Shown piece after piece: positions 1 through 9,896 of a stretch of 64,000 nt of DNA. A program made the translations under genes and the position numbers. The notes under the pieces are model-generated. The model did no database searches. It saw only the letters and a list, made by a program, of their open reading frames with translations, and had not been told where the DNA came from. Source of the stretch: Zymoseptoria tritici IPO323 (lineage: Eukaryota; Ascomycota; Dothideomycetes; Mycosphaerellales; Mycosphaerellaceae); contig NC_018218.1 of assembly GCF_000219625.1 (NCBI RefSeq), positions 620,001 through 684,000 on the forward strand, in the 5' to 3' direction. How positions within the stretch are numbered: position 1 is the stretch's first letter; every line of letters begins with the position of its first letter.

Positions 1-485
1 TGTATCCTGCGGACATTGGTCGTCTGACGAGGGTAAGAAAGTAAGGACGATAACATGAGGAGCACACCAAGAAACAGGTCTTCTTCATTGAAGCCGGGTT
101 CTGCCTCGTAACGGAGCCGGTAGAGAGTATATCGCGGCAGCCTCGATGATGGTACCCCTACAAAGAGTGCCGGCTCAAATGGGCAATAAGGTATGGACGG
201 ACTTTTGGCAACATCTTATTACGAGCCAGGGCTACGGCTGCGACGGACAGTGACTCTCTTCCTGTTTAGTAGAAATAGATTGGCCACGCCACCTCCTTAC
301 ATACATTCAAGACCAACTTCAGAGCTCGATTGTACGTGCAACGGGAGTGAACGGCGACTTCGGCACAGGTACGCTTGTGCTGCTCGTGCTCACTCTGTAA
401 GAGCCATGGACGTATACATTACTGCTATTGCTCATGACACGGCTCTGCTCTCATTTCGATAGATACCACTCTCCTCCAATCGTCC
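1..485. other. Intergenic, no gene seen
   Basis: Left edge of the window, downstream of the minus-strand epimerase gene. The only open frame of note (193-462, + strand) has no recognisable domain, no signal peptide and no splice context. I see nothing else here; it presumably holds the epimerase 3' UTR. Confidence 0.5.
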
Positions 486-1771
486 CTACTCCACAAGACC
501 GAAAGAGAATTTCGACCAGCTGACGGCAGGCTCCGTAGTACGGGAGAAGATCTGGAAGTCTTCACGACCCCACTGAGGCTGGTTAATAGCATCGATCCAC
601 TGCAAAACGATTAGCTTCTCATATAGACGCGTCCTTTAACAAAGCAACACTCACATCCTGCGTCTCAATCACCAAACATCCATACTTCTGCAAGTACGAC
701 GTCTGGCCCTGGACATGCTGCTGACTCTGCTTCAACGGAATGCTACCGTTCTGGCCGCCACACGAGTACAGCTGGATACCACCCTGGTTCGTCTGGATGG
801 TCAATTCAATCCCAGTGCTCGCCGAGGAGAGCTTGAGGACTTCGAGGTATGGATCCTGTTGAGCAGCATACGGCGAGCGATCGGTGATGAACGCGTTGTC
901 GATACCGACACAGCCGCTGCCGCAGGCGTCGAGTGTGTTGTTGATGTTCTGGCCGATGGTTGTGCCTTGCTTTGTGAAGTCTAGTCCGGTGCCGGCCACC
1001 AACTGAAGTTCGCCATTGGGAACCAGGATACCATCCGTTCCAATTCGGCGCTTCGCGTAGGGCATGTAGAGAGTGTGGTTCAGGATTGTCTCGCCTTCCT
1101 CATCGACGAACGCGCCCAGGTTCCAGTACACGTGGTTGGACAGCATGACCGGCGTGGCGTCGTTGAGTGGGATGGAGACAATGCGGGAAGTCCACGAAGC
1201 GTCGTCTTCGAGGGTGTAGGTCGCGTAGTTGAGGAGGTCGCCCGGGAAGCCCTGATCGGCGGCATCGTAGTGCATGAACGTGATGCTGCTGGAGCTTTGC
1301 GCCACGACGGTCCAGTTCTGTTGGTCGTAGCCGATCAAGCCGCCGTGCAGAGTGTTCGCGCCCTTGTGCTCGTTGGTTGGGATGTGGTAGGTCTGGCCGT
1401 CGAGCTCGAATGTGCCGTTCTTGATGCTGGAGTTATGTGTCAGCGACGTGCTCCATCTAGTTTGGTTCTCCATTGGCATACCGATTCGCATAGCGTCCGA
1501 CGAGAGATCCAAAGTTCGTGTGGTTTGTGAGAGTGTCTTGAAGATATTGGCTGCCCTCATCGTACCCAATCGCCACGTCCTGCCAGTTGCCATTCCTGTC
1601 GTGGACGCACAAGCTCGTCAACCGCGCGCCATATGGGATGAACGATGCCGAGATGCCGTTCGCGCTGAGAGTGTATTTCTGAAACGGATCGCCAGAGAAT
1701 GCCGGGAATGGCGAGTCTGCTGCGGCGACCGCAGCAGCCGCGATGAGCACTGAGAGCACCGAGGAGATCAT
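486..1771 (-). CDS. Secreted aldose 1-epimerase (galactose mutarotase family), 3 exons
   Basis: Interconverts the alpha and beta anomers of aldoses such as galactose; the signal peptide suggests an extracellular or vacuolar enzyme. Exons on the minus strand: 1771-1482, 1426-655 and 599-486, giving 391 aa. Both introns are 55 nt: one joins GRYANR to IKNGTFELDG, and the other joins VIETQD to WIDAIN. Without the second splice the frame ends in an unrelated tail, so the third exon restores the family C-terminus. Residues 1-19 are a hydrophobic signal peptide. Family landmarks are visible: NTLHGG with the His near residue 124, NHVYWNLGAF holding the second His, and the VIETQ Glu near the C-terminus that acts as catalytic base in this family. 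The length is slightly above the bacterial norm because of the secretion signal. Family assignment is firm; the sugar substrate is not shown. Confidence 0.93.
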
Positions 1772-2733
1772 GATGTGGAGAGCTGTGTGCTAGAGAAGTC
1801 TTGTTTCTTGCCTTCGCACCGTGAAGTGAGAGCGGTCAACAGCAAGACCAAGAGTGAGATTCAAATGCGAAAGTGAGAGGCAAGGTCAATCTAACAACAC
1901 AAACATCCTGGCCAAACCTTTAATAACACAGCTCCGCTTCAGACCTTTACCCTCGCACATGCAGGAACCGAATCGAAAAAGCATCACCCATGGTCATCAC
2001 CGCCATTCGCGTGCAGCTATGCTGTGAGCATATACCCGGATAGGTGGACGGGAGAGAAGATCCCCGGCTTCTCCACCTGAGCATCGTCCGTGCCATGCGA
2101 GATGAAGCGGAGAAACAACGTGGAGAAGCGAGATCGTGTCTGTGCGTGGGTCATGGCGAGCCTTGCAAAGGTTTGTGATGTAACGAAGGATCGGTGGTCG
2201 GACGGAGTATGGCGGAGAAACTGATTCGCACGAATTGTGGTGGAGCCGGTTAATCATCAGGTGGCAGCCCTGGGCGACCACGGGTGAAATGAGGGGAAAT
2301 GATGCTGCTTGCTCCCATGGAGATCCTTCAATTTATCCATGCTTCACGAGGATTCTACAATCGTCACTACTGGAGGCACAGCATCGCGAAGCTACTGTGA
2401 GCATGTATACGAACTACAACAAGTGCTCTGCTAAGCATTCAGCTGCTGTGCGACGGTGAAGCCTGCAATTTGCGTATACATGGAAGTTTCCCGTCTTGCT
2501 GCAGCCAGAAGTTTGCAGACGCAACGACACCTCTCTGCTATCGGATTCATCAAGAGTTGTTTGCTTGTTCAAGTCGTGCAAGAAGATCTCGCTGAACGGA
2601 CGTCCACTGGGTCAAGGAACGCTGTGAAAGGCGGCCGTTTTCTCGGTCTGCACTGCGTTCATCTAGATGCCGGAGCCGGGCTTCCAGACCATATGTTCAG
2701 TTCTATTCCAAGGCCGACAACGGGATTGCGGCC
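1772..2733. promoter_or_regulatory. Intergenic: epimerase promoter side and 3' flank of DUF3431 gene
   Basis: Contains the upstream region of the minus-strand epimerase and the downstream flank of the next minus-strand gene. Short open frames here lack ATG starts or domains. No repeat, tRNA or convincing TATA element was recognised. Confidence 0.4.
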
Positions 2734-3916
2734 TCACAGATTGGGTCCATACTCCGTGTCGAACTTGAGCCTCAACTCGTCGGAGTTACGCGAATCACCG
2801 GTCCAGTCGACGTCTGGCCATCCTTCCGGAAGAGAGGAGAACGGCGGTAGAGTGTACACTGCCTTACATCCTCCGTCGTCTTCGCACGGCAAGTCGCACA
2901 TTCCGTATACTTTGCAATAGCAATCTTCGGCTCTCGGACAATGCACTGGTCCTTTTCCGAAAATGACTAGACACTGGTCAGCGGCCTGCCGCAGAGCGGA
3001 GAAATTCGGGCAACTCACTATGCCACAAGTACTCCATCATCCTTCCACTAAGATCGTCATTCAATTCAGTCCTCACAAGCCAGCCTCTATAGCGCTGATA
3101 ATCTTCCACGCTCCTCGACCGAATAGTGTCTGCCGAGACAGCGAATTGCGCACAGCAGCCAACACCAATGGCGTCTGGAACCGGTGTGTCTGGGAACATA
3201 TCCTCAAACGCTGATTTGTAGAAGCTGCCAGCCTTTGCGTGTTCGGAAGTTGGATCCGATGCCGGAGCAGGGAGTTTTGCTTGCTCGAGAGGGCGGATGG
3301 CTGCAGGACAGCCCAAATGCCATCCACAGCGTAGGCTGACATAGCCTTCTTCGCGGACGTAGGTCGTGTTCAACCTTGCCAGGACGGACTGCCCGTCGTA
3401 TAGAGGGTCATCGTTGTGCCACTGATATCTCTCAGAGTGGGTGAATATCACAGTCGACGGGAGGTGGTCGTAGTTATCGATGATGTAGCTGCGTCGCAAG
3501 TCAGTCAAGTGGTTTGCCGCGGGTTTGCTGGATACGACGTACGTGAGGTACACCATGCCTTCGCGGCCTTTATTCATCGGCACCGTGAGAGCCGCCGTCG
3601 GATCATCGGTGACATAGATCGATCGTGTCCATTTCGAGAAGGCATCAAGCCATGCGGTATCGTCCCCTTTTTGACTGGCAACCACAAGCGCGACCTCGTC
3701 CTCCAGATGTGCGTGTGGTTTGAATAGGCGAACAAAGCTGATGCCGGCAGCAGAGCCGTAGAGCACCGTCGTTGAGCAGTAGAATACGGTGGCACCAATG
3801 GTACAGCAGACCAGGAACAACCATATGCTTCTCGACTGCCGTGCAATCCCACGTTTCCAGGTGTTCATGCTTCTGGTCGCATCCAGTGTGCGCTTCATGA
3901 GGCTGTCAGCGCGCAT
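2734..3916 (-). CDS. DUF3431 family type II membrane protein, 2 exons
   Basis: Exons 3916-3019 and 2966-2734 on the minus strand, joined across a 52-nt intron (GTGAGT...TCTAG with CTGAC branch site), encode 376 aa. A basic N-terminus is followed by one hydrophobic segment at about residues 32-55, as in Golgi or ER type II glycosyltransferases. The lumenal part matches the fungal DUF3431 family: VASQKGDDTAWLDAF, VYLTYVV, an IDNYDHLPSTVIFTHS stretch, YQWHNDDPLYDG, and Cys-rich segments. The second exon contributes a Cys-rich tail (CPRAEDCYC, CDLPCEDDGGC). DUF3431 proteins are usually annotated only as uncharacterised or glycosyltransferase-like; no catalytic role is established. The ATG at 3916 is the first in frame and leaves the membrane anchor intact. 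Confidence 0.88.
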
Positions 3917-4361
3917 TCAGCAGTTCCACTCTCTCTGATACTCTCGTGGAAGGCCAGTGGCGTTGAAGCCGGCAACGTCGCGCGATGATGAGGAGATGCT
4001 CAAAGCTTTGCGCACTGGAGGACTCGGGTCAGAGTCGTTGATAATAATGCTCTCCTTTCGAGGAACATTTCGCAATCTGTAAGTTCAACGCGCGAGTTGC
4101 CGACAATCCTGGATGCTTGATCGCCACGGACCCATGTCGCTTCGAACAAGCGGCACAGGCCTAATAATAAGAATCGCAACCTGGGCCGGCGCGCACTTCA
4201 ATCGAGGGATCTAAAATTGGATCTCTTGATAGCCGAGACGACAGAGAACGTTTACATTGATAAGACAGTCTTTCACCAACCAAACATCTCCTCATGCAGT
4301 CCCGTCAACTCCAACGTCCGTCTCGTTTTAGACATGGATGCTTGGCCTCAACTTGAGATGC
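3917..4361. promoter_or_regulatory. Intergenic: promoter side of DUF3431 gene
   Basis: Lies between two minus-strand genes and holds the DUF3431 upstream region and the F-box gene 3' flank. No recognisable element beyond short A/T-rich runs near 4160-4215. Confidence 0.35.
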
Positions 4362-5705
4362 TCAGCTATTGTCCAGCACTTCCTCATCGCACCCATGATC
4401 GTACTCCAAAAAGTGCTTGCGAGTCCGGAAGCCAGGGAAAACACGATGTCCAGCAACATGCGAGACTCCGGTGAAGTCGAAGTCATGATATCGTGTGCCT
4501 GTCACCAGAGCCTGGATCTCGTCGATATGGGGTCTGGCGGCCGGGTGTTCTAGCACGCAGAAGCCCTCGAAGTTGCACTCACCCAAGTTTGGAAAAGAGC
4601 ATTCAAGGAGCGTGTTCATGATCGCTTTCAAGAAAGAAGTCGCCAATCTCCCGCACCATGAGAAAAAGCTTTCTCGGTTGCGCATACTGTGGGTTCCGTA
4701 TCGCTCACTCCGAAGATTGTACAGGTAAAGCGACTCTCCGAAGATGATGGTCAGAGACTTGAGAGTGCTCGAAGCATTGCGAATCAGGCTTGCTGCTTGA
4801 CGGAACAACGTATAATAGTTGCGTATGTCGATCTCGCCATCAAAGGGCGAGACCTTTAGTCGTATGGTCGACAGCGAACCAGAAGTGGCACTCGAGAGCA
4901 CTCGCAGTGGAAACCACATGGGTCCTGGGAAAATCGCTGCAACGGACTGCTCTTGTCGTTCGAAAAGATCATCGTCGATAACGAGCTCTTCGTACACCGA
5001 GATGAGGCCTTGGTTTATATTCTTCGAAAAGTAGAAAGCTGTCCCTTGCTCAATGGGCCCGCCTCCAGGAAGAGCGCCTTCGTCATCCAGGGAGTCCAAC
5101 TTCAAGCTATGCAATTTGGAGGTATCGATCGAATCGAGAATCGCTCTGACCAGGCCACGGTGCATCCATCCGCAGAGACGAAGGTCTCTCACGCTAGGGA
5201 ACAGACATGGAGGACTCTGCCGTATCAGCTTGTCCTCCCATACATCGTGTATCGATGCCAGGTCCAGCGTCGTGACATTGATAATTGCGGAGAAAATGTT
5301 CCACGTTTGCCGATCAATTGGCAGGAGGGTCGGTTCAGCTTCGTCCTCTCTGTCAGTCCTCTTCGCCCCTACGTGTCCCCATACCAGCGTCCACGTGAAC
5401 GACTTAACATGCTTAGCCAGCGTAGGTCGGTCCGTAATCAGCCGAAGAAAGCTGCGCTGTCGAGAGACCAGGCTCGGAGGAGCAAGTTTTGCATGAAGCT
5501 GTGGATAAACGACCTTCGTTTCACCCCAGTCCATTTTCGTGAGGCGGCCTTCAACATTGTGGCAGCTCAAATCAACGATTTGAAGGAGGTACGGCTGTGA
5601 CAAATCATGCCAGGAACGGCAGACGAGACTGGTATTGAGGAGCGTGGCATGGTCATCGACAAGTTGCTCGAAGATATGCATCCATATCTCTGGAGTGTGG
5701 AGCAT
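4362..5705 (-). CDS. F-box domain protein
   Basis: Single-exon frame of 447 aa when started at the ATG at 5705. The protein opens directly with an F-box-like motif: LHTPEIWMHIFEQL, then a SLVCRSWHDLSQPYLL stretch at residues 2-50. F-box proteins link substrates to SCF ubiquitin ligases through Skp1; the substrate is unknown. The rest is leucine-rich, with repeated LRLCGW, LHSLKLDSL and STLKSLTII strings suggesting an irregular leucine-rich fold, common in fungal F-box proteins. The frame stays open upstream to 6128, but that extension is low-complexity, basic and unlike the family, so I prefer the internal ATG. A spliced 5' exon cannot be excluded. It is divergent from the secreted protein gene at 6217. 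Confidence 0.72.
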   Translation of the reverse strand: MLHTPEIWMHIFEQLVDDHATLLNTSLVCRSWHDLSQPYLLQIVDLSCHNVEGRLTKMDWGETKVVYPQLHAKLAPPSLVSRQRSFLRLITDRPTLAKHVKSFTWTLVWGHVGAKRTDREDEAEPTLLPIDRQTWNIFSAIINVTTLDLASIHDVWEDKLIRQSPPCLFPSVRDLRLCGWMHRGLVRAILDSIDTSKLHSLKLDSLDDEGALPGGGPIEQGTAFYFSKNINQGLISVYEELVIDDDLFERQEQSVAAIFPGPMWFPLRVLSSATSGSLSTIRLKVSPFDGEIDIRNYYTLFRQAASLIRNASSTLKSLTIIFGESLYLYNLRSERYGTHSMRNRESFFSWCGRLATSFLKAIMNTLLECSFPNLGECNFEGFCVLEHPAARPHIDEIQALVTGTRYHDFDFTGVSHVAGHRVFPGFRTRKHFLEYDHGCDEEVLDNS

Positions 5706-6216
5706 CGTCGCCAGACCAATCTGTGATGTTGATGTTTTGTGGAAGAAGGATCCGGACGTCGATCTGCTGCCTGAAATACGGCTGGCGCTAACCCAAGAAG
5801 GAAGTCGTGGACTATTGTAGCTGGGTGATCTGCGGCCGTACCGGCACGGCATGATGCAGCTATGCCTCGCTCGGTGTGCTCGTTTTGTTGACGAAGCGAG
5901 TGGCATGTTCTCGCGATGAGCAACCGTGGCATGTCGCAGACCCAAGCGAAGTCTGGACCTTTCGTCCTGGAAGCTTAAAGGAAGGAAGCAAACACATGCT
6001 CCATCGTGTTCCCTATAAGTCGTCAACAATCTTCTAACACCAGTCTTCTCCATCCACCACCTCCACAAGCCAGCACCAGAAGACTCCAAGTCCTTCTGAT
6101 CAGCTGACACAGACTCAACCTTCCACACAACAAAAGCAAAGTAAGAATTCGCAAGATATCGGTCAACCTACGACCCCAACACTGACTCGCATACAGACAC
6201 AAACACAACAACAACC
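5706..6216. promoter_or_regulatory. Divergent promoter with TATA-like box and a 5'-UTR intron for the 6217 gene
   Basis: A TATA-like CTATAAG lies near 6014, followed by a pyrimidine/CCA-rich leader. A candidate 5'-UTR intron spans 6141-6196 (56 nt): donor GTAAGA, CTGAC branch site, ATACAG acceptor. After splicing, an ACAAACACAACAACAACC leader runs into the ATG at 6217, a typical fungal start context. The minus-strand F-box gene shares the region. Confidence 0.5.
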
Positions 6217-6465
6217 ATGCGTCTTCTCAAGATGAGCCTCGCGACTCTCGCCGTCATCGCTCCAGCCATCTCCGCCGGACCAGCAGCCTACGGAGTCTGC
6301 CAGGCCGGATGCGCCGGCGTGGTCGTGGCTTGCTATGCGGCTGGTGGCTTCGTCTTCGGAGCCGCGGCCCCGCCTGTCCTCCCGCCAGTGATCGTCGCAT
6401 GCAACACTGCGTTCGGGGCATGCCAGGCTGCTTGCTGGGCGGCGCTGATGATGCCAACGCCCTAG
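6217..6465 (+). CDS. Small secreted cysteine protein with CxxGC repeats
   Basis: Encodes 82 aa in one exon. Residues 1-20 form a signal peptide ending in ISA-G. The mature part is small, hydrophobic and Ala/Gly-rich, with two related halves: YGVCQAGCAGVVVACYAA, and ACNTAFGACQAACWAA. This arrangement resembles a widespread fungal group of short secreted or surface proteins sometimes labelled zygote-specific class V-like (PANTHER-type name, from memory). Its role is unknown; candidate functions include effector-like or cell-surface protein. Six cysteines in the mature part could pair. The ATG has a strong ACAACC context and follows a likely 5'-UTR intron. Confidence 0.8.
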   Translation: MRLLKMSLATLAVIAPAISAGPAAYGVCQAGCAGVVVACYAAGGFVFGAAAPPVLPPVIVACNTAFGACQAACWAALMMPTP

Positions 6466-6688
6466 AGTGCGAGTATCGATTCGACGGATGGCGTGGGAAT
6501 CACGGGTGACAAGAGCAACAGGGTCGGCAGTTTCATACTCAGCGATGGCCGCCGGATGGACTGGTAGCGCAGGAAGTCATAGCATTTGAATTGAACGATT
6601 CAAGGAAAATCTCTTGTGGTGACTGGTATCGCTCAAAGTGTCTACGTGATGTATCAGTGACTCATTACGACAATCGTACCTCATAGCC

Positions 6689-8516
6689 CTAGAGCACCTC
6701 CAAAAGCTGATACTTCTCGCCTCTTGACTCGAGCGCATCTTCCAATCTCTTCATCACAGCCAGGACCTTCTCTTCTTCCAGTCTTCTCCCAACGACTTGC
6801 ACCGCAACCGGCAAACCAGCCATCGTGGCCGCATCATAATGCTTGTACGCACCCCTCGCAACACCATTCATCTTCTTGACGTTGACACTTGCGGGCAGCA
6901 CATCCCTGTTCGCATCCACATGCGTAACCGGCAAGATACCACAAGTGTAATCCAGCAAATTGAACAAGAACGTGTATCCACAGCTCGACGCAGCGTCCTT
7001 CATACCATCATGCGGCACAGCAGGCGTAGCATTCGGCGGCGTCAACATCACATCCATGCCATCGCCTTTGGTTCCAAACTCATTCCACCAAGCGTGGAAC
7101 TTGGCTTTGTAGACTTCCCGCTTGTAGACCCATTGCCAGTTCTCGTACGCGGACTTCTCATGCCAGTGTTCGAGGAGACCAGCCCAGATGAAATCTCGCT
7201 TGATGTATTTGACGTAAGCATAGTAGAACCATTTCAAGAATCGTGGGAGTCGCATGTATCGGCCAAATTCACGGGCACCAGCGTCGTCGGTCTCGCCGGT
7301 GCGGAAGTAGGAGCGGAATGTTCTGGTGCCGTCGGCGTTGAGGAGATTGCTGGCGATGACCATTGCTTCGTAGGGGCTGGGAGGAGTGACGTCGAAGACT
7401 TCGTGGCCTTGTCCTGAAAGGGCGTCAGCGGCCATTTGAAGGGCGCGGGAGCATGCTGGAGCAGGATCGACGACCTCGTCGGTTCGCATGATGCCGATCT
7501 TGAGCTTCTTCTTGTCGAGAAACTCGTGCTCGGTGTCGGCATTCCAAGGAATGGGGTGGACGGATTGATCGTATGTCCATGGCTTCATCTGAATGAACGA
7601 GCGTGTGAAGTAGGTGAGATCCAGAAGTGTGCGAGCCATTGGCGAGAAGACGGATGGGATACCTTCTTGTCCAGGCATGGATGTTGAAACTCCCAGCTTC
7701 GGCCATCTTCCAGTACTGCAGCGAATACTGTAACATCCCGAGAAGTGTGCTGGAGCTCGTACTGAACCAGCGACGTCTGAGCCAATGCCTATCCTGCTGC
7801 CACCAAAGGCAAGGATCGCGCCCTCTCCACCTGTACTGCCACCTGGAGAGTACTTTGGGTTGTGTGGATTCAGACACCGACCCCAGACATCGTTGAAGCT
7901 CTCGAAGCTCAACAGAGTGATGGGCAGGGCCGTCTTGACGAAAGGCACGGCTCCAGCATCCTTGAGCATGCGAACAATAGCTCCATCGACTGGCGCCGGC
8001 TTGCCCACATTGCAAGAATATCCAACAGTAGTATCAAAGCCTCCGACTTGAATGCTGTCCTTCAGACTCACGGGTATACCAGCAAGGGGTCCCTTCAAGT
8101 TGATGTCTCCACTGTTGATCCATTGTTCCGCTTCTTTCACCATCACCTCAGTAACGCAGTTCGTCTTCTCTTGTGCCTTGACCGCCGCCTTCCCGTACGC
8201 TCGTAGGACATCGACGGCATTGGTGGTGCTGTTTTGGACATTCTCGACGAGCTTATCGATGGATTCGTTCAAGATCTCTCGTTCAACGGTCGACAATGGC
8301 GTTTGGTAGGTTTGTGGGAGCGTTGCGATTCGACTTGAGCGTTCGTGTTGTTTCTGCTTGCTATTGTCGTCGCACGTCGTCAGTTCAAGCTCTCCCACAT
8401 GTGTAACGACATCAAATCATGTTTCAAGTGACGAGGCGTGGGATGCGAGTGGGGAACCGTGGGAAGCTTTCGTACCATGCCGAGCGATGCTCAAAGTAGT
8501 CGAATGGAGGGATCAT
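6689..8516 (-). CDS. Amidase signature family enzyme, 2 exons
   Basis: Hydrolyses C-N bonds of amides; the natural substrate is unknown. The main exon (8360-6689) carries the whole amidase domain with the Ser-cisSer-Lys machinery: Lys in GIPVSLKDSI near residue 100, the Gly/Ser-rich SPGGSTGGEGA loop near 190, and the nucleophile region GIGSDVAGSVRAPAHFSG. This exon has no usable ATG at its 5' end; its first in-frame start-like codon is GTG at 8398. I therefore propose a 5' exon, 8516-8476, starting MIPPFDYFEHRSA. It is joined by a 115-nt intron (GTACGA donor, CTGAC branch site, AATAG acceptor), giving 570 aa. The upstream frame stays coding-like further 5' (acidic, EEEE stretch), so the real start may lie in yet another exon. 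Family certain, N-terminus uncertain. Confidence 0.88.
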
Positions 8517-9245
8517 TCTGCCGATTCTGTCCCGTCGGACTTGCTCTTGTCCAAGTTTGGCTCGATGCTCCAACGCTTCCTCTTCCTCTATTGACCTCTT
8601 CCGATCGTCAGTGAGTTTGAGAGATGGAAACTGACCATCTTAGTCCGGATAAGATGGTATATAGCGGGGAAAGCTCCACGCGTGGACCTGCCCTATCCGA
8701 TAGGTTCTAGGGTCGCGGATATCAACGGCAGGGCGCGACGGCTTGTTGTACATTCCCCTTTCGCCATCGCATCAATTTGCAAAGACGGACAACATTCATC
8801 AGCGTCACGACGAAAGAGAGCTGGCAGCCAAAGTTGAGGCCGCGATGTCTGATGAGCAATAACAGAACTGCCTTACTTCGACACAACGATTTTCAAGTCT
8901 CCATTCGAGGGCGATTCACCACGCATCCCGTGCTCGATCCAGAGCGACACAACTTGACGAACGGGCAATGGCTCTCAAAGTTAGAGCCCACGCTTTCCAT
9001 CGACTCTGACCGGTTCGCCACTCCAAGTATGAAGCCAATGGCGTAGACGAGGGACCACAAAATGGAGAGCAGCAATGAATAGATCGAACAACAGCACATA
9101 TACACTTCGAAAGGCAAGTCTCGAGTATCTCAACTTACTATCAACACCTCTTCCTTTCCCTCGACCAGCGAGCCCCATCTCCACCCCGTGTACTTCACCT
9201 CGCTCCAAACCCGCCTCTTTCCCATTTCTCATGACCGAGTTTCAC
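8517..9245. promoter_or_regulatory. Intergenic: amidase promoter side
   Basis: A TATATA element lies near 8660 on the minus strand, upstream of the amidase exons. The rest holds one weak small open frame (8893-9099, listed separately) and the 3' flank of the short Cys-rich gene. Confidence 0.4.
8893..9099 (-). CDS. Possible small membrane or secreted protein (weak)
   Basis: ATG-started frame of 68 aa beginning MCCCSIYSLLLSILW, a strongly hydrophobic first 28 residues that could be a signal or anchor. A hydrophilic tail with three cysteines follows. No family recognised and no intron or promoter support. It could equally be a chance open frame; listed because it is the only ATG frame with a plausible targeting segment in this interval. 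Confidence 0.2.
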   Translation of the reverse strand: MCCCSIYSLLLSILWSLVYAIGFILGVANRSESMESVGSNFESHCPFVKLCRSGSSTGCVVNRPRMET

Positions 9246-9413
9246 CTACTTCTTCATTCCCAAACCCTGAAACATATGCAAAATCGGCTCAATGAACACT
9301 CTCGCGTACGCGAAACACTCGCGGCAGCCACGGGTGTTGTGTCCGCAAGCGTTGCACCAGGTCGCGACAATGCCGCCTGGGTTGGAGGCGGAGCAGCTGC
9401 AGCAGGACCACAT
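9246..9413 (-). CDS. Very short Cys-rich zinc-ribbon-like protein (55 aa)
   Basis: ATG at 9413, stop TAG at 9246-9248, 55 codons. The protein has three CxxC pairs: C4/C7, C20/C23 (WCNACGH) and C30/C33 (GCRECF), with Trp at 2 and 19. It ends in an amphipathic tail. The spacing is what one expects of a small zinc-ribbon or treble-clef fold rather than a random frame. The 5' leader is the CCACCACCAACACC type seen before other starts in this window. Short proteins with repeated CxxC near an N-terminal MW are common in Dothideomycete gene sets, without known function (general knowledge). No signal peptide, so probably intracellular. It is short enough to be missed by standard gene callers. Confidence 0.62.
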   Translation of the reverse strand: MWSCCSCSASNPGGIVATWCNACGHNTRGCRECFAYARVFIEPILHMFQGLGMKK

Positions 9414-9896
9414 CTTGGTGTTGGTGTTGGTGGTGGTGAGATTGGCCGGTTTTTCTGGGTGAAGTAAGTGCGCTGTAGTCGGAGTGAGTGAAACTGGTTC
9501 GTGTGCTAATTGGCATTGGCTGGACGAGCGCGCTGGTTGGAAAGATATAAGTGAGGCATGTTGGCGGGACGAAAGAGGTTGCCTTTGTTGGTCGTTTGAT
9601 TATTGTGTGGTTTGTAAAATTCATTGTGGACAAAGGGAGTGAATGAGAACTATGCTCATTGTTCGGAGATTCGGGCTATAAAAAGAGATTCAGCGCAGAA
9701 GGGACAATAAGAAAGGTTGAGGAATCACTCCATGAGGAAGTGAGGTCAAGCAACCGTCGTGAAAGTCGTAAGCTTCGTTCTCGTCAATAATGCTAATACT
9801 CACTATTTACGCCTCATCGCTCGCCTGTGCATCGTCCGATATCGATAGCATGGAGTCGTCACTGCCGCTCTAATGCTCCGCCCTCTTAGGGAAAGA
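9414..9896. promoter_or_regulatory. Intergenic: promoter of the short Cys-rich gene; 3' flank of the Zn2Cys6 gene
   Basis: A TATAAAAAG-like element lies near 9677 on the plus strand. The CAC/CCA-rich leader directly before the minus-strand ATG at 9413 is the clearest signal. Nothing else recognised. Confidence 0.35.

Noticed and set aside
5706..6128. N-terminal extension of the F-box protein to 6128
   Set aside because: Extension is basic, low-complexity and unlike the family; the F-box begins at the internal ATG 5705.
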